From Gammaproteobacteria bacterium (GTDB taxonomy: Bacteria; Pseudomonadota; Gammaproteobacteria; Pseudomonadales; Azotimanducaceae): DNA of 39,638 bases. The stretch lies in the NCBI GenBank assembly GCA_002704225.1, contig PAFU01000046.1, positions 30,601-70,238 of the forward strand, given 5' to 3'. The notes beneath the pieces were generated by a model. The model was not told the origin of the DNA and did not search any database. It worked only from the letters and a program-made list of their open reading frames with translations. Numbering within the stretch: the stretch's first letter is position 1; each line of letters begins with the position of its first letter. The position numbers were made by a program, and so were the translations under genes. Of this stretch, positions 33,377 to 39,638 are shown in pieces.

Positions 33377-36250
33377 ATGGCTGAAGACGCGAAACGCAAA
33401 TCAGACTGGTCGATCTATCGTCGGCTGCTGGGATATGTAGGGCACTATTGGCTGCTGCTGATCTTCGCTCTTATTGGGTTTGTTACTGCGGCGGCAGCGG
33501 AAGGGTACTTTGTCAGCTTGTTCGGTAATTTGATCGACGGTTGGGACGATGCTCAAGTCCGCGCGGCGGCGACCATACCCATCATGATGGCCGTGGTGAC
33601 CATGATGCGAGCCTTGGGGGCGATCCTCGGCGAAGCCGCGATGTCTCGGGTGTCCTTTGGCGTGGTCTACGATCTGCGTGAACAGCTGTTTGGCCACATT
33701 CTAAAATCTCCCAGCAGCTATTTTGATAGTGCAACCCAGGGTCATATTGTTTCGCAGATCACCTTTACGGTGACCCAACTGAGGGATACGGGCACCGATG
33801 CCCTCAGAGCGTTGATTCAAGACGGCTTGAAGGTGTTGGCCTACTTAACCTTTATGTTGCTGATCGATTGGCGACTGACGATGTTGTTCATCGCCATGGC
33901 TCCGGTTCTGGGTTTGGTCGTGGCTTTCGCCAGTAATCGCTTTCGTCGGATCAGTCGCCGTATTCAGCATTCCATGGGCGATGTGACCCATGTGGTCTCA
34001 GAGGTTGCCAGTGGCTATCGAGAGGTCAAGATTTTTGGCGGACAAGAACAGGAAGAAAGCCGCTTTCTCTCGGCGAGTAAGGTCAACCGCCAGCAGAACA
34101 TGAAAATGGTGGTGACCAAGGTGTTCAGTTCCCAAACCAACGAAACCATCATTGCTCTAGGGCTCTGCGGGTTGATCTTGGTGTTGTACAGCCCTGACTT
34201 TGGTGTGCAGCTGTCCAGCGGTAAGGCCGTGGAATTCTTGGTATTGGCAGGCATGCTGGGTCGTCCGATTCGCAAGCTCTCGGAAATTAATGCGAAGCTG
34301 CAGCGCGGCTTTGCGGCGGCAGAAGATATTTTTAAGCAGTTAGATTCCGGGATCGAACAAAACACAGGCGTTTTTGAGCTTGAACGCGCTCGCGGTGACG
34401 TGGCGATTGACGGTGTCAGTTTTCGTTACACGCCGGAAGGTCCAGACGTTCTCCACGGTGTTAGCCTGAATATCGCCCCTGGTCAGACCGTAGCGCTGGT
34501 TGGTCGGTCCGGTAGTGGTAAATCTACCTTGGCCAGCTTGTTGCCCCGATTCTATGATGTGGGGCGCGGTAGTCTGTCGCTGGACGGCACCCCGATCGAA
34601 TCCTTTGAACTCGGTAATCTGCGCAAACATATCTCCTTCGTGAGTCAACAGGTCACCTTATTCAACGATACGCTGCGCAATAACATTGCTTATGGCGACA
34701 TGGCAGAGGCTACGGACGAAGAGATCAATCAAGCCTTGCAGCGCTCCTATGCCGATGAGTTTGTTCGCAACCTACCCGACGGGCTGGAAACCTTGGTTGG
34801 CGATGATGGCGTGTTGCTGTCTGGCGGGCAACGGCAGCGAATCGCTATTGCCCGAGCGCTTCTGAAGGATGCCCCGGTGCTGATCATGGATGAGGCCACG
34901 TCGGCGCTCGACAACGAATCAGAAAAGTACATTCAGGCCGCCTTACAAGAGGTCATGGTCGGTCGCACAACATTAGTGATCGCCCATCGCTTGTCCACCG
35001 TAGAGTCAGCGGACGTGATCGTGGTGATGGATCAAGGCAGGATCGTGCAGCGGGGCAGCCACAAAGAACTGCTTAGCCAAGAAGGTTTGTATGCCGATCT
35101 CTACAACGCGCAGTTTCAGGATGATGAAGAGCCGCCGTCTGCACCGGCGAGGTCCGCGACACCGGTCGCGGCAGTCTCAGCGGCACAGTCTCGATCCGGG
35201 GCACTGCTGGGGCAATCTGCCAATGCGGTTACTAGGGCGTGGTACAGCGACGCGTTGTGGGTAAAAACGCTTATGCCATTGGCATGGCTTTACGGGTGGA
35301 TCAGCCGGCGTCGTGCCGTGAGGCAGAAGGCGCTCGGTCAGCAGCGTGCTGCTGAAAATTTCGCGCGCCTGCCAATCATCGTTATTGGCAACATTACTGT
35401 TGGCGGTACGGGCAAAACACCGATGGTGGTGGCGCTAGTAAACTTTTTAACGTCTGGCGGGTTTGCACCGGGCGTTGTGTCACGTGGCTACAAGGGCAAG
35501 CTCAGTCGTCAAGGTGCGCTCATACCTGCTGGAGCGTCGCCGGGCTTGTATTCGGACGAAGGGGTGATGCTAAAACACAAACTGCATTGTCCGATCGCCA
35601 TCGCGGCGGATCGGACTCGGGGTGTTGAACTGCTACGTCAGTCCGGCTGTGATGTGGTGGTAGCTGACGATGGCTTGCAACATTATGCCATGGCGCGTGA
35701 CGTAGAAATTGCCTTGGTCGACGCGACTCGCGGCCTAGGTAATGGTTTGCTGTTGCCTGCTGGACCACTGCGAGAGCCTGTGGAGCGGCTGCGTGAAGTG
35801 GACTTTGTGGTCAGCCACGGCGGAGCATCCGGCTTGCACGCGGGTGAATACACGATGACCACTGAACCTGTGCGTTTTCGACGTTTGAGTGATGGCGTGC
35901 AGGCTTCTGTCGAGGCTTTTCAGGAGCAGCACCCTTGGGTTCGAGCACTGTGCGGTATTGGCAATCCAGACCGGTTTTTACATACCCTTGCTCAAATCGG
36001 GGTGTCCGTTGAGCCGCATGTGTATCCTGATCACCATGGCTTTAGTGGCGATGAGCTCGACTTTACTGATGGTTCACCCATTGTCTGTACCGACAAGGAC
36101 GCCATCAAATTGAGCGAGCTGGATATCGATTTAAGTCATGTCTGGGCACTTGAAATCGCCATAGACCTCCCCGAAGACTTTGCTCAAGCGTTAACGTCGC
36201 TGCTCCAAGAACGGCGCATTAAACCCGGCGCGAACGAGGGCGCCCTCTGA
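33377..36250 (+). CDS. msbA-lpxK: Fusion protein: lipid A flippase MsbA joined to tetraacyldisaccharide 4'-kinase LpxK
   Basis: One uninterrupted 957-codon frame encodes two enzymes of lipid A biogenesis. Residues 1 to about 580 are a complete MsbA: a six-helix exporter domain (about 15-325), Walker A GRSGSGKST (from about 376), signature LSGGQRQRIAIARALL (about 481), Walker B VLIMDEATSALD and IAHRLSTVE. Residues about 581-617 are an acidic then Ala/Ser/Pro-rich linker. Residues about 618-957 are a complete LpxK: membrane-anchor segment LMPLAWLYGWI, P-loop GNITVGGTGKTP (about 672), VSRGYKGKL, DDGLQHYAMARDVEI, LLLPAGPLREP, and C-terminal VCTDKDAIKL. No start codon with a ribosome binding site is seen at the LpxK boundary. 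LpxK phosphorylates lipid A disaccharide and MsbA flips the core lipid A. Both sites are predicted cytoplasmic, so the topology fits. Confidence 0.92.
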   Translation: MAEDAKRKSDWSIYRRLLGYVGHYWLLLIFALIGFVTAAAAEGYFVSLFGNLIDGWDDAQVRAAATIPIMMAVVTMMRALGAILGEAAMSRVSFGVVYDLREQLFGHILKSPSSYFDSATQGHIVSQITFTVTQLRDTGTDALRALIQDGLKVLAYLTFMLLIDWRLTMLFIAMAPVLGLVVAFASNRFRRISRRIQHSMGDVTHVVSEVASGYREVKIFGGQEQEESRFLSASKVNRQQNMKMVVTKVFSSQTNETIIALGLCGLILVLYSPDFGVQLSSGKAVEFLVLAGMLGRPIRKLSEINAKLQRGFAAAEDIFKQLDSGIEQNTGVFELERARGDVAIDGVSFRYTPEGPDVLHGVSLNIAPGQTVALVGRSGSGKSTLASLLPRFYDVGRGSLSLDGTPIESFELGNLRKHISFVSQQVTLFNDTLRNNIAYGDMAEATDEEINQALQRSYADEFVRNLPDGLETLVGDDGVLLSGGQRQRIAIARALLKDAPVLIMDEATSALDNESEKYIQAALQEVMVGRTTLVIAHRLSTVESADVIVVMDQGRIVQRGSHKELLSQEGLYADLYNAQFQDDEEPPSAPARSATPVAAVSAAQSRSGALLGQSANAVTRAWYSDALWVKTLMPLAWLYGWISRRRAVRQKALGQQRAAENFARLPIIVIGNITVGGTGKTPMVVALVNFLTSGGFAPGVVSRGYKGKLSRQGALIPAGASPGLYSDEGVMLKHKLHCPIAIAADRTRGVELLRQSGCDVVVADDGLQHYAMARDVEIALVDATRGLGNGLLLPAGPLREPVERLREVDFVVSHGGASGLHAGEYTMTTEPVRFRRLSDGVQASVEAFQEQHPWVRALCGIGNPDRFLHTLAQIGVSVEPHVYPDHHGFSGDELDFTDGSPIVCTDKDAIKLSELDIDLSHVWALEIAIDLPEDFAQALTSLLQERRIKPGANEGAL

Positions 36251-36993
36251 TGAACATACACATTGTGATTCCCGCTCGGTTTGCGTCCACACGTTTGCCG
36301 GGTAAGCCCTTGGCGGATATCGCCGGTGAGCCCATGATCGTCAGAGTGGCCGCACAAGCCGCCCGCAGCATGGCCAATGATGTGGTGGTCGCCGTTGACG
36401 ATCAGCGAGTAGCGGATGTCGTGATCGCCGCGGGCTGGCAGGCAGAAATGACCCGAGAAGACCATGCGTCTGGCTCGGACCGGGTGATGGAGGTCGCATC
36501 ACGACGCGGTTGGTCTGATGATGATATCGTGATTAATGTGCAGGGTGACGAACCCTTGGTGCCACCTCAAGTCATAGACCAGCTTTGCCAAGGGATGTTG
36601 GCTCAACCAGAGGTGGCTATGGCGACCTTGTCGGAGCCCATCAGCGATATCGATGATTTTCTGAATCCCAATGTGGTCAAGGTTGTCGCCGATGATGCGG
36701 GTTTGGCGATGACATTTTCGCGTTCACCCGTACCCTATCCTCGGGATGCCGAAGGCCGCGACGTGCCAGATGGTGCGGCTCGACATGTGGGGATCTACGG
36801 GTTTCGCGTCAGCGCACTGCGTCGCTTTATCGCGCTGGGCGAATCTTCTTTGGAGGGTATTGAAAAACTAGAGCAGCTGCGTTGGCTGCAGGCCTCGCTA
36901 CCGTTGCTGGTCCTTCAGGCTGAAGTACGTGTGCCCGGTGGTGTCGATACACCGGACGATCTGGCAAGAGTGCAGGCGCTGTTTAGCGCCTGA
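36250..36993 (+). CDS. kdsB: 3-deoxy-manno-octulosonate cytidylyltransferase KdsB
   Basis: KdsB activates KDO as CMP-KDO for lipopolysaccharide inner-core synthesis. The 247-residue cytoplasmic enzyme has the nucleotide-binding N-terminus VIPARFASTRLPGKPLADI, the conserved VNVQGDEPLVPP, FSRSPVPYPRD, HVGIYGFR and EKLEQLRWL. Its ATG shares one base with the msbA::lpxK stop (TGATG), indicating coupled translation. The small Trm112-like gene that commonly sits between lpxK and kdsB is missing. It ends in tandem hairpins facing the SDR gene. Confidence 0.95.
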   Translation: MNIHIVIPARFASTRLPGKPLADIAGEPMIVRVAAQAARSMANDVVVAVDDQRVADVVIAAGWQAEMTREDHASGSDRVMEVASRRGWSDDDIVINVQGDEPLVPPQVIDQLCQGMLAQPEVAMATLSEPISDIDDFLNPNVVKVVADDAGLAMTFSRSPVPYPRDAEGRDVPDGAARHVGIYGFRVSALRRFIALGESSLEGIEKLEQLRWLQASLPLLVLQAEVRVPGGVDTPDDLARVQALFSA

Positions 36994-37020
36994 CTCCATC
37001 AACGTCGTGTTCGGCGACGT
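36973..37020. terminator. Tandem hairpins at a convergent gene junction
   Basis: CAGGCGCT (36973-36980), loop GTTT, AGCGCCTG (36985-36992) form a perfect 8-bp stem that includes the kdsB stop codon. Ten bases on, ACGTCG (37002-37007) and CGACGT (37015-37020) form a 6-bp stem with a 7-nt loop. They lie between the converging kdsB and SDR genes, so a bidirectional terminator is likely. T-tracts are lacking, so efficiency is uncertain. Confidence 0.45.
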
Positions 37021-37022
37021 GA

Positions 37023-37790
37023 CTACTTAGGTGCCATACGGATAGCACCGTCCAAACGAATGGGCTCACCGTTGAGATAGGCGTTCTCAACAATCTGCTT
37101 GCTCAGGGAGGCAAACTCGTGAGGCAGGCCCAATCGCTTCGGGTACTGAACCATGTCGATCAGCGGATCGCGTACCTGGTCTGGCGCGCCTTCCATCATC
37201 GGTGTGTTGAAAATGCCAGGGGCGATGGTGCAGATACGTACGCCCTGGCGAGACAGGTCGCGGGCGATTGGCAGGGTCATGCCTGATACGCCGGCCTTAC
37301 TGGCTGAGTAGGCTGCCTGACCAATCTGGCCGTCAAATGCAGCAACAGATGCGGTATTGATCACCACTCCACGCTCCAGTGCTTCGCCTTCTGGTTCGTT
37401 GACTTGCATGATCGCCGCGCACTTGCTGAGCACTGAGAACGTACCGATCAAGTTCACCTGCACAATGAAATTGAATTTGGCGATGTCGAGAGCGCCTTCG
37501 CGTCCAACTGTGCGAGAGGCAGCACCGATGCCGGCGCAGTTTACGTTGACGTGGATCGCGCCAAAGTCTTCGGCGATCTGATTCACTGCATTGCTGACGG
37601 ATTCGTCGTCGGTAACGTTTACCTGATAAGCACGGGCATCGCCAAGTTCGTTGGCAGTGGCGTTGGCCAAGTCTTCATTCAAGTCCAAAATGGCGACTTT
37701 GCCGCCATTGGCGATAATCATCTCTGCAGTGGCTCGGCCGAGACCGGAAGCGCCACCGGTAATGACTGCTACTTTTCCCTCAATGTTCAC
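37023..37790 (-). CDS. Short-chain dehydrogenase/reductase, 3-hydroxyacyl-CoA dehydrogenase-like (HSD17B10 type)
   Basis: The 255-residue SDR enzyme has the NAD(H)-binding TGGASGLG (residues 11-18), D-L-N after the second strand (NAD preference), the NCAG motif (VNCAGIGAA), the catalytic serine in INTASVAAFDG and YSASK with the active Tyr and Lys. The segments RTVGREG and GIFNTPMMEG closely resemble type II 3-hydroxyacyl-CoA dehydrogenases that act on short or branched acyl-CoAs, so oxidation of 3-hydroxyacyl-CoA is the best guess. The gene is divergent from alkB with a 71-bp gap and stands alone on the minus strand. Confidence 0.87.
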   Translation of the reverse strand: MNIEGKVAVITGGASGLGRATAEMIIANGGKVAILDLNEDLANATANELGDARAYQVNVTDDESVSNAVNQIAEDFGAIHVNVNCAGIGAASRTVGREGALDIAKFNFIVQVNLIGTFSVLSKCAAIMQVNEPEGEALERGVVINTASVAAFDGQIGQAAYSASKAGVSGMTLPIARDLSRQGVRICTIAPGIFNTPMMEGAPDQVRDPLIDMVQYPKRLGLPHEFASLSKQIVENAYLNGEPIRLDGAIRMAPK

Positions 37791-37861
37791 AGGCTTTCCT
37801 TTTGTTGGTTGTGAAAACCTCCCTAGTATACCCTAGCCCCTGAACAGATTTGGATTTACGA

Positions 37862-38404
37862 ATGCGTTTCATCGAGGGTTTTTTGTCGCCGGGTCAGGCC
37901 CACGACTTGTTGGCTCAACTGGAAGATTCCGACTGGATTGAATGGCAGCGCGAAACCTTCAGGATTTTCGGGCGTCAGGTCGATGCACCTCGCACCCTGT
38001 CTTGGTTTGGTGACGCAGGCCTGAATTATCGCTATACAGGCATCGACCACCGCGCTGTTGGTTGGCCGGAGCCGCTACAGCGCTTAAAAACTCGGGTGGA
38101 ACAGGCAGCGGGGCAGGTGTTCAATTTTCTCTTGCTCAATCGATACGTTGATGGGTCTGAATACATGGGTTGGCATCGTGATGATGAACATGGGTGTCGC
38201 GGCGATATCGCTTCGCTCAGCCTCGGTGCGCCTCGGCGCTTTAGCATTGATCAGTCGATTTCCCAACAGCAAGCCCGTCGACAAACGCTTGCTTTGGGCA
38301 ATGGTTCCTTGCTGGTGTTTGACGGTCGTCAACGACATTGTCTGAGAGCGACTAAGAAGCCCTGCGGTGTCAGGATCAACCTGACCTTTCGTCTGATCAG
38401 CTGA
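37862..38404 (+). CDS. alkB: Alpha-ketoglutarate-dependent DNA repair dioxygenase, AlkB family
   Basis: AlkB-type Fe(II)/2-oxoglutarate dioxygenases reverse 1-methyladenine and 3-methylcytosine damage. The 180-residue product has the iron ligands His105 and Asp107 in YMGWHRDDE and His159 in RQRHCLRAT, plus the 2-oxoglutarate arginines in RINLTFR (171 and 177). The substrate-lid segment APRTLSWFGD and short length resemble ALKBH2-like members more than E. coli AlkB. ATG 37862 is preferred; an in-frame TTG at 37850 exists. Its stop shares one base with the murB start. Confidence 0.9.
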   Translation: MRFIEGFLSPGQAHDLLAQLEDSDWIEWQRETFRIFGRQVDAPRTLSWFGDAGLNYRYTGIDHRAVGWPEPLQRLKTRVEQAAGQVFNFLLLNRYVDGSEYMGWHRDDEHGCRGDIASLSLGAPRRFSIDQSISQQQARRQTLALGNGSLLVFDGRQRHCLRATKKPCGVRINLTFRLIS

Positions 38405-39420
38405 TGATTCGTTCAGAAATTTCCTTAAAAAACACGTTGGCCCTGACGTCATCGGCAGACCATGTTGCTGCTGTGGACTCGGTTGCCGACGCTCAAGATG
38501 CTATCGAATTTGGCCGAAGAAACGACGCTGAACTGCGCTGTCTGGGAGAAGGCTCTAATGTGGTCTTGATGCCGCGCGTGTCGGGTCTCATTTGTCGTGT
38601 GACTCAGGCCGATATCACCCTTGTGAATACCGACGCTGAGAGCGTGACCGTAAGCGTAGGTGCGGGGAAAAACTGGCATGAGCTGGTGCAAGAGACTCTC
38701 GCCCAAAATTGGTACGGATTGGAAAATCTGGCGTTAATACCGGGTTCTGTCGGTGCTGCGCCAGTGCAAAACATTGGCGCGTATGGGGTAGAAGTTGCAG
38801 AGCGCTTGGTGTCAGTGGACGTTGTTCGAGGCGATGGCTCGGTGCATAAAATGAGCGCTGCAGATTGCGAATTCGGTTATCGGGACAGTATTTTTAAGCG
38901 GCGGGTTGCTGACGGTTCTCAGCCTCTACTGATTTTGGCGATCACGCTGCGGCTGAGTAAACGGCCGGTCGTGAATCTTTCGTATCGTGATCTGGGTAAA
39001 GCATTGGGTCTCAGCGAAACGAAAACTTCGGTCTTACCGTCACCCCAACAGGTCGCAGAAGCCGTTATATCGATCCGTCGTGCCAAGTTGCCAGATCCGG
39101 GCGAGCACCCCAATGTGGGAAGCTTTTTCAAAAATCCGGTGGTGGACGAAGGTGCTGCAGCCCGTCTAGGTGAACTGGGGGCGACGCCATACGCGTTCAA
39201 CGGTGGGTTTAAAGTGTCGGCTGCACAGTTAATTGACTTGGCCGGCTGGAAGGGCGTTCGGCGAGGCGATGTGGGCTGCTGGCCTCAGCAGCCGCTGGTT
39301 CTTATCAATTACGGTCAAGCCACCGCGCAGAATGTGTTGGACTTTGCTAACGACATTCAGCGCAGTGTATCCGATACGTTTCAGGTAGAACTGGAACCTG
39401 AGCCATCCGTTTTATCCTGA
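38404..39420 (+). CDS. murB: UDP-N-acetylenolpyruvoylglucosamine reductase MurB
   Basis: MurB is the FAD enzyme that reduces UDP-GlcNAc-enolpyruvate to UDP-MurNAc in peptidoglycan synthesis. The 338-residue protein is the type I form: FAD-binding LGEGSNVVL, YGLENLALIPGSVGAAPVQNIGAYGVEV, the proton-donor serine in NVGSFFKNP, and the C-terminal glutamate in VELEPEP. The start overlaps alkB (TGATG). Its 3' end overlaps the converging frame at 39381 by 40 bp. Confidence 0.95.
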   Translation: MIRSEISLKNTLALTSSADHVAAVDSVADAQDAIEFGRRNDAELRCLGEGSNVVLMPRVSGLICRVTQADITLVNTDAESVTVSVGAGKNWHELVQETLAQNWYGLENLALIPGSVGAAPVQNIGAYGVEVAERLVSVDVVRGDGSVHKMSAADCEFGYRDSIFKRRVADGSQPLLILAITLRLSKRPVVNLSYRDLGKALGLSETKTSVLPSPQQVAEAVISIRRAKLPDPGEHPNVGSFFKNPVVDEGAAARLGELGATPYAFNGGFKVSAAQLIDLAGWKGVRRGDVGCWPQQPLVLINYGQATAQNVLDFANDIQRSVSDTFQVELEPEPSVLS

Positions 39421-39638
39421 CGGTCGGAACCGCTGGCTATGGATACTCCTTGAGCGCGTAGAGCGGTTTCTCGTTCTCGACGCTTCACTTCGCGAGGGTC
39501 GTTCGATGCTCTATCGGGTCTGCTCGGTTTGGCAGGTGCTACCCCAACTTTTGCCTCTGGAACCACAGATACTGGGGTTTCTGCTGCTGAATCCTCTTCT
39601 GTCGCTGAATCCTCTTCTGTCGCTGAAGGCTCTTCTGT
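39381..39638 (-). CDS. C-terminal tail of a large protein, probably ribonuclease E (5' part beyond window)
   Basis: The minus-strand frame is open from the right edge to a TGA at 39383-39381, giving 85 residues. It begins with near-perfect copies of Ser-Ala-Thr-Glu-Glu-Asp, then a Pro/Ala/Val part, then a basic patch (PREVKRRERETALRAQG) and a Ser/Gly/Thr end. This disordered, alternately acidic and basic composition, together with the position facing murB, fits the degradosome-scaffold tail of RNase E, as in Pseudomonas where rne opposes murB. No catalytic domain is visible, so the name is an inference from position. Confidence 0.5.
   Translation of the reverse strand, partial: TEEPSATEEDSATEEDSAAETPVSVVPEAKVGVAPAKPSRPDRASNDPREVKRRERETALRAQGVSIASGSDRQDKTDGSGSSST
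39587..39638 (-). repeat. 18-bp in-frame tandem repeat, cut by the window edge
   Basis: CTGAATCCTCTTCTGTCG occurs at 39587-39604 and again, identically, at 39605-39622. A third copy with two changes begins at 39623 and is cut at the edge. On the minus strand it encodes a six-residue repeat (S-A-T-E-E-D) in the presumed RNase E tail. More copies may lie beyond the window. Confidence 0.85.

Noticed and set aside
33377-36250. MsbA-LpxK frame as two genes with an internal start
   Set aside because: No in-frame ATG or GTG with a ribosome binding site lies near the LpxK N-terminus. The nearby ATG at 35223 is out of frame and meets a stop within four codons.
39587-39638. Tandem repeats as a possible CRISPR array
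   Set aside because: Units are 18 bp, directly adjacent with no spacers, and in frame with a coding sequence.

Overview
The window is about 39.6 kb of gene-dense chromosome from a Gram-negative bacterium, most likely a gammaproteobacterium related to Pseudomonadales or the marine OMG-type lineages. The evidence is a lolCDE lipoprotein-export operon, MsbA/LpxK/KdsB for LPS, the NQR accessory genes apbE and nqrM, an EpmC-type EF-P hydroxylase, and the order lolCDE, DUF2062, comEC, exbBD, lpxK, kdsB, murB, then an opposing rne-like tail. That order matches Pseudomonas. No rRNA, tRNA, CRISPR array, transposase or phage gene is visible. The genus cannot be fixed from the sequence.

Layout. Positions 1-6040 hold the tail of a glycosyltransferase-like gene, then on the minus strand a complete SUF iron-sulfur operon (sufB-C-D-S-A-T-E). 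Positions 6421-10645 (mostly plus) hold a methyltransferase, a small secreted protein on the minus strand, and a tight tusA-epmC-FAD oxidoreductase-NAD kinase-like operon. Positions 10656-14047 hold an AlaA-type aminotransferase (minus), msrB and an acyl-CoA synthetase. Positions 14063-16371 hold the soluble and membrane halves of a spermidine-synthase-like system, separated by an A+T-richer insert with one small membrane-protein gene on the other strand. Positions 16441-19595 (minus) hold a run of dicarboxylate/glutamate symporter, histidine phosphatase, enoyl-CoA hydratase and rhodanese. Positions 19767-24294 (plus) are apbE-nqrM-lolC-lolD-lolE. Then follow DUF2062 (minus), comEC (plus), DUF2244 (minus), clpB, an unknown 129-residue gene behind LexA-like boxes, and a D-threonine-aldolase-like enzyme. 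Positions 32294-36993 are exbB-exbD-[msbA::lpxK]-kdsB. The right end has an SDR dehydrogenase (minus), alkB-murB (plus) and a repeat-bearing C-terminal tail, probably RNase E (minus).

How the genes work together. The main themes are iron-sulfur and sulfur handling (SUF, TusA, rhodanese), envelope biogenesis (Lol, ExbBD, MsbA, LpxK, KdsB, MurB), protein and DNA repair (MsrB, ClpB, AlkB) and fatty-acid or organic-acid metabolism (acyl-CoA synthetase, enoyl-CoA hydratase, SDR).

Most notable observation: one uninterrupted 957-codon reading frame joins a complete MsbA-type lipid A flippase to a complete LpxK lipid A 4'-kinase through an Ala/Ser/Pro-rich linker. Other points of interest are apbE-nqrM without the nqrA-F genes beside them, the interrupted spermidine-synthase-like pair, and the small unknown gene that may be SOS-regulated.
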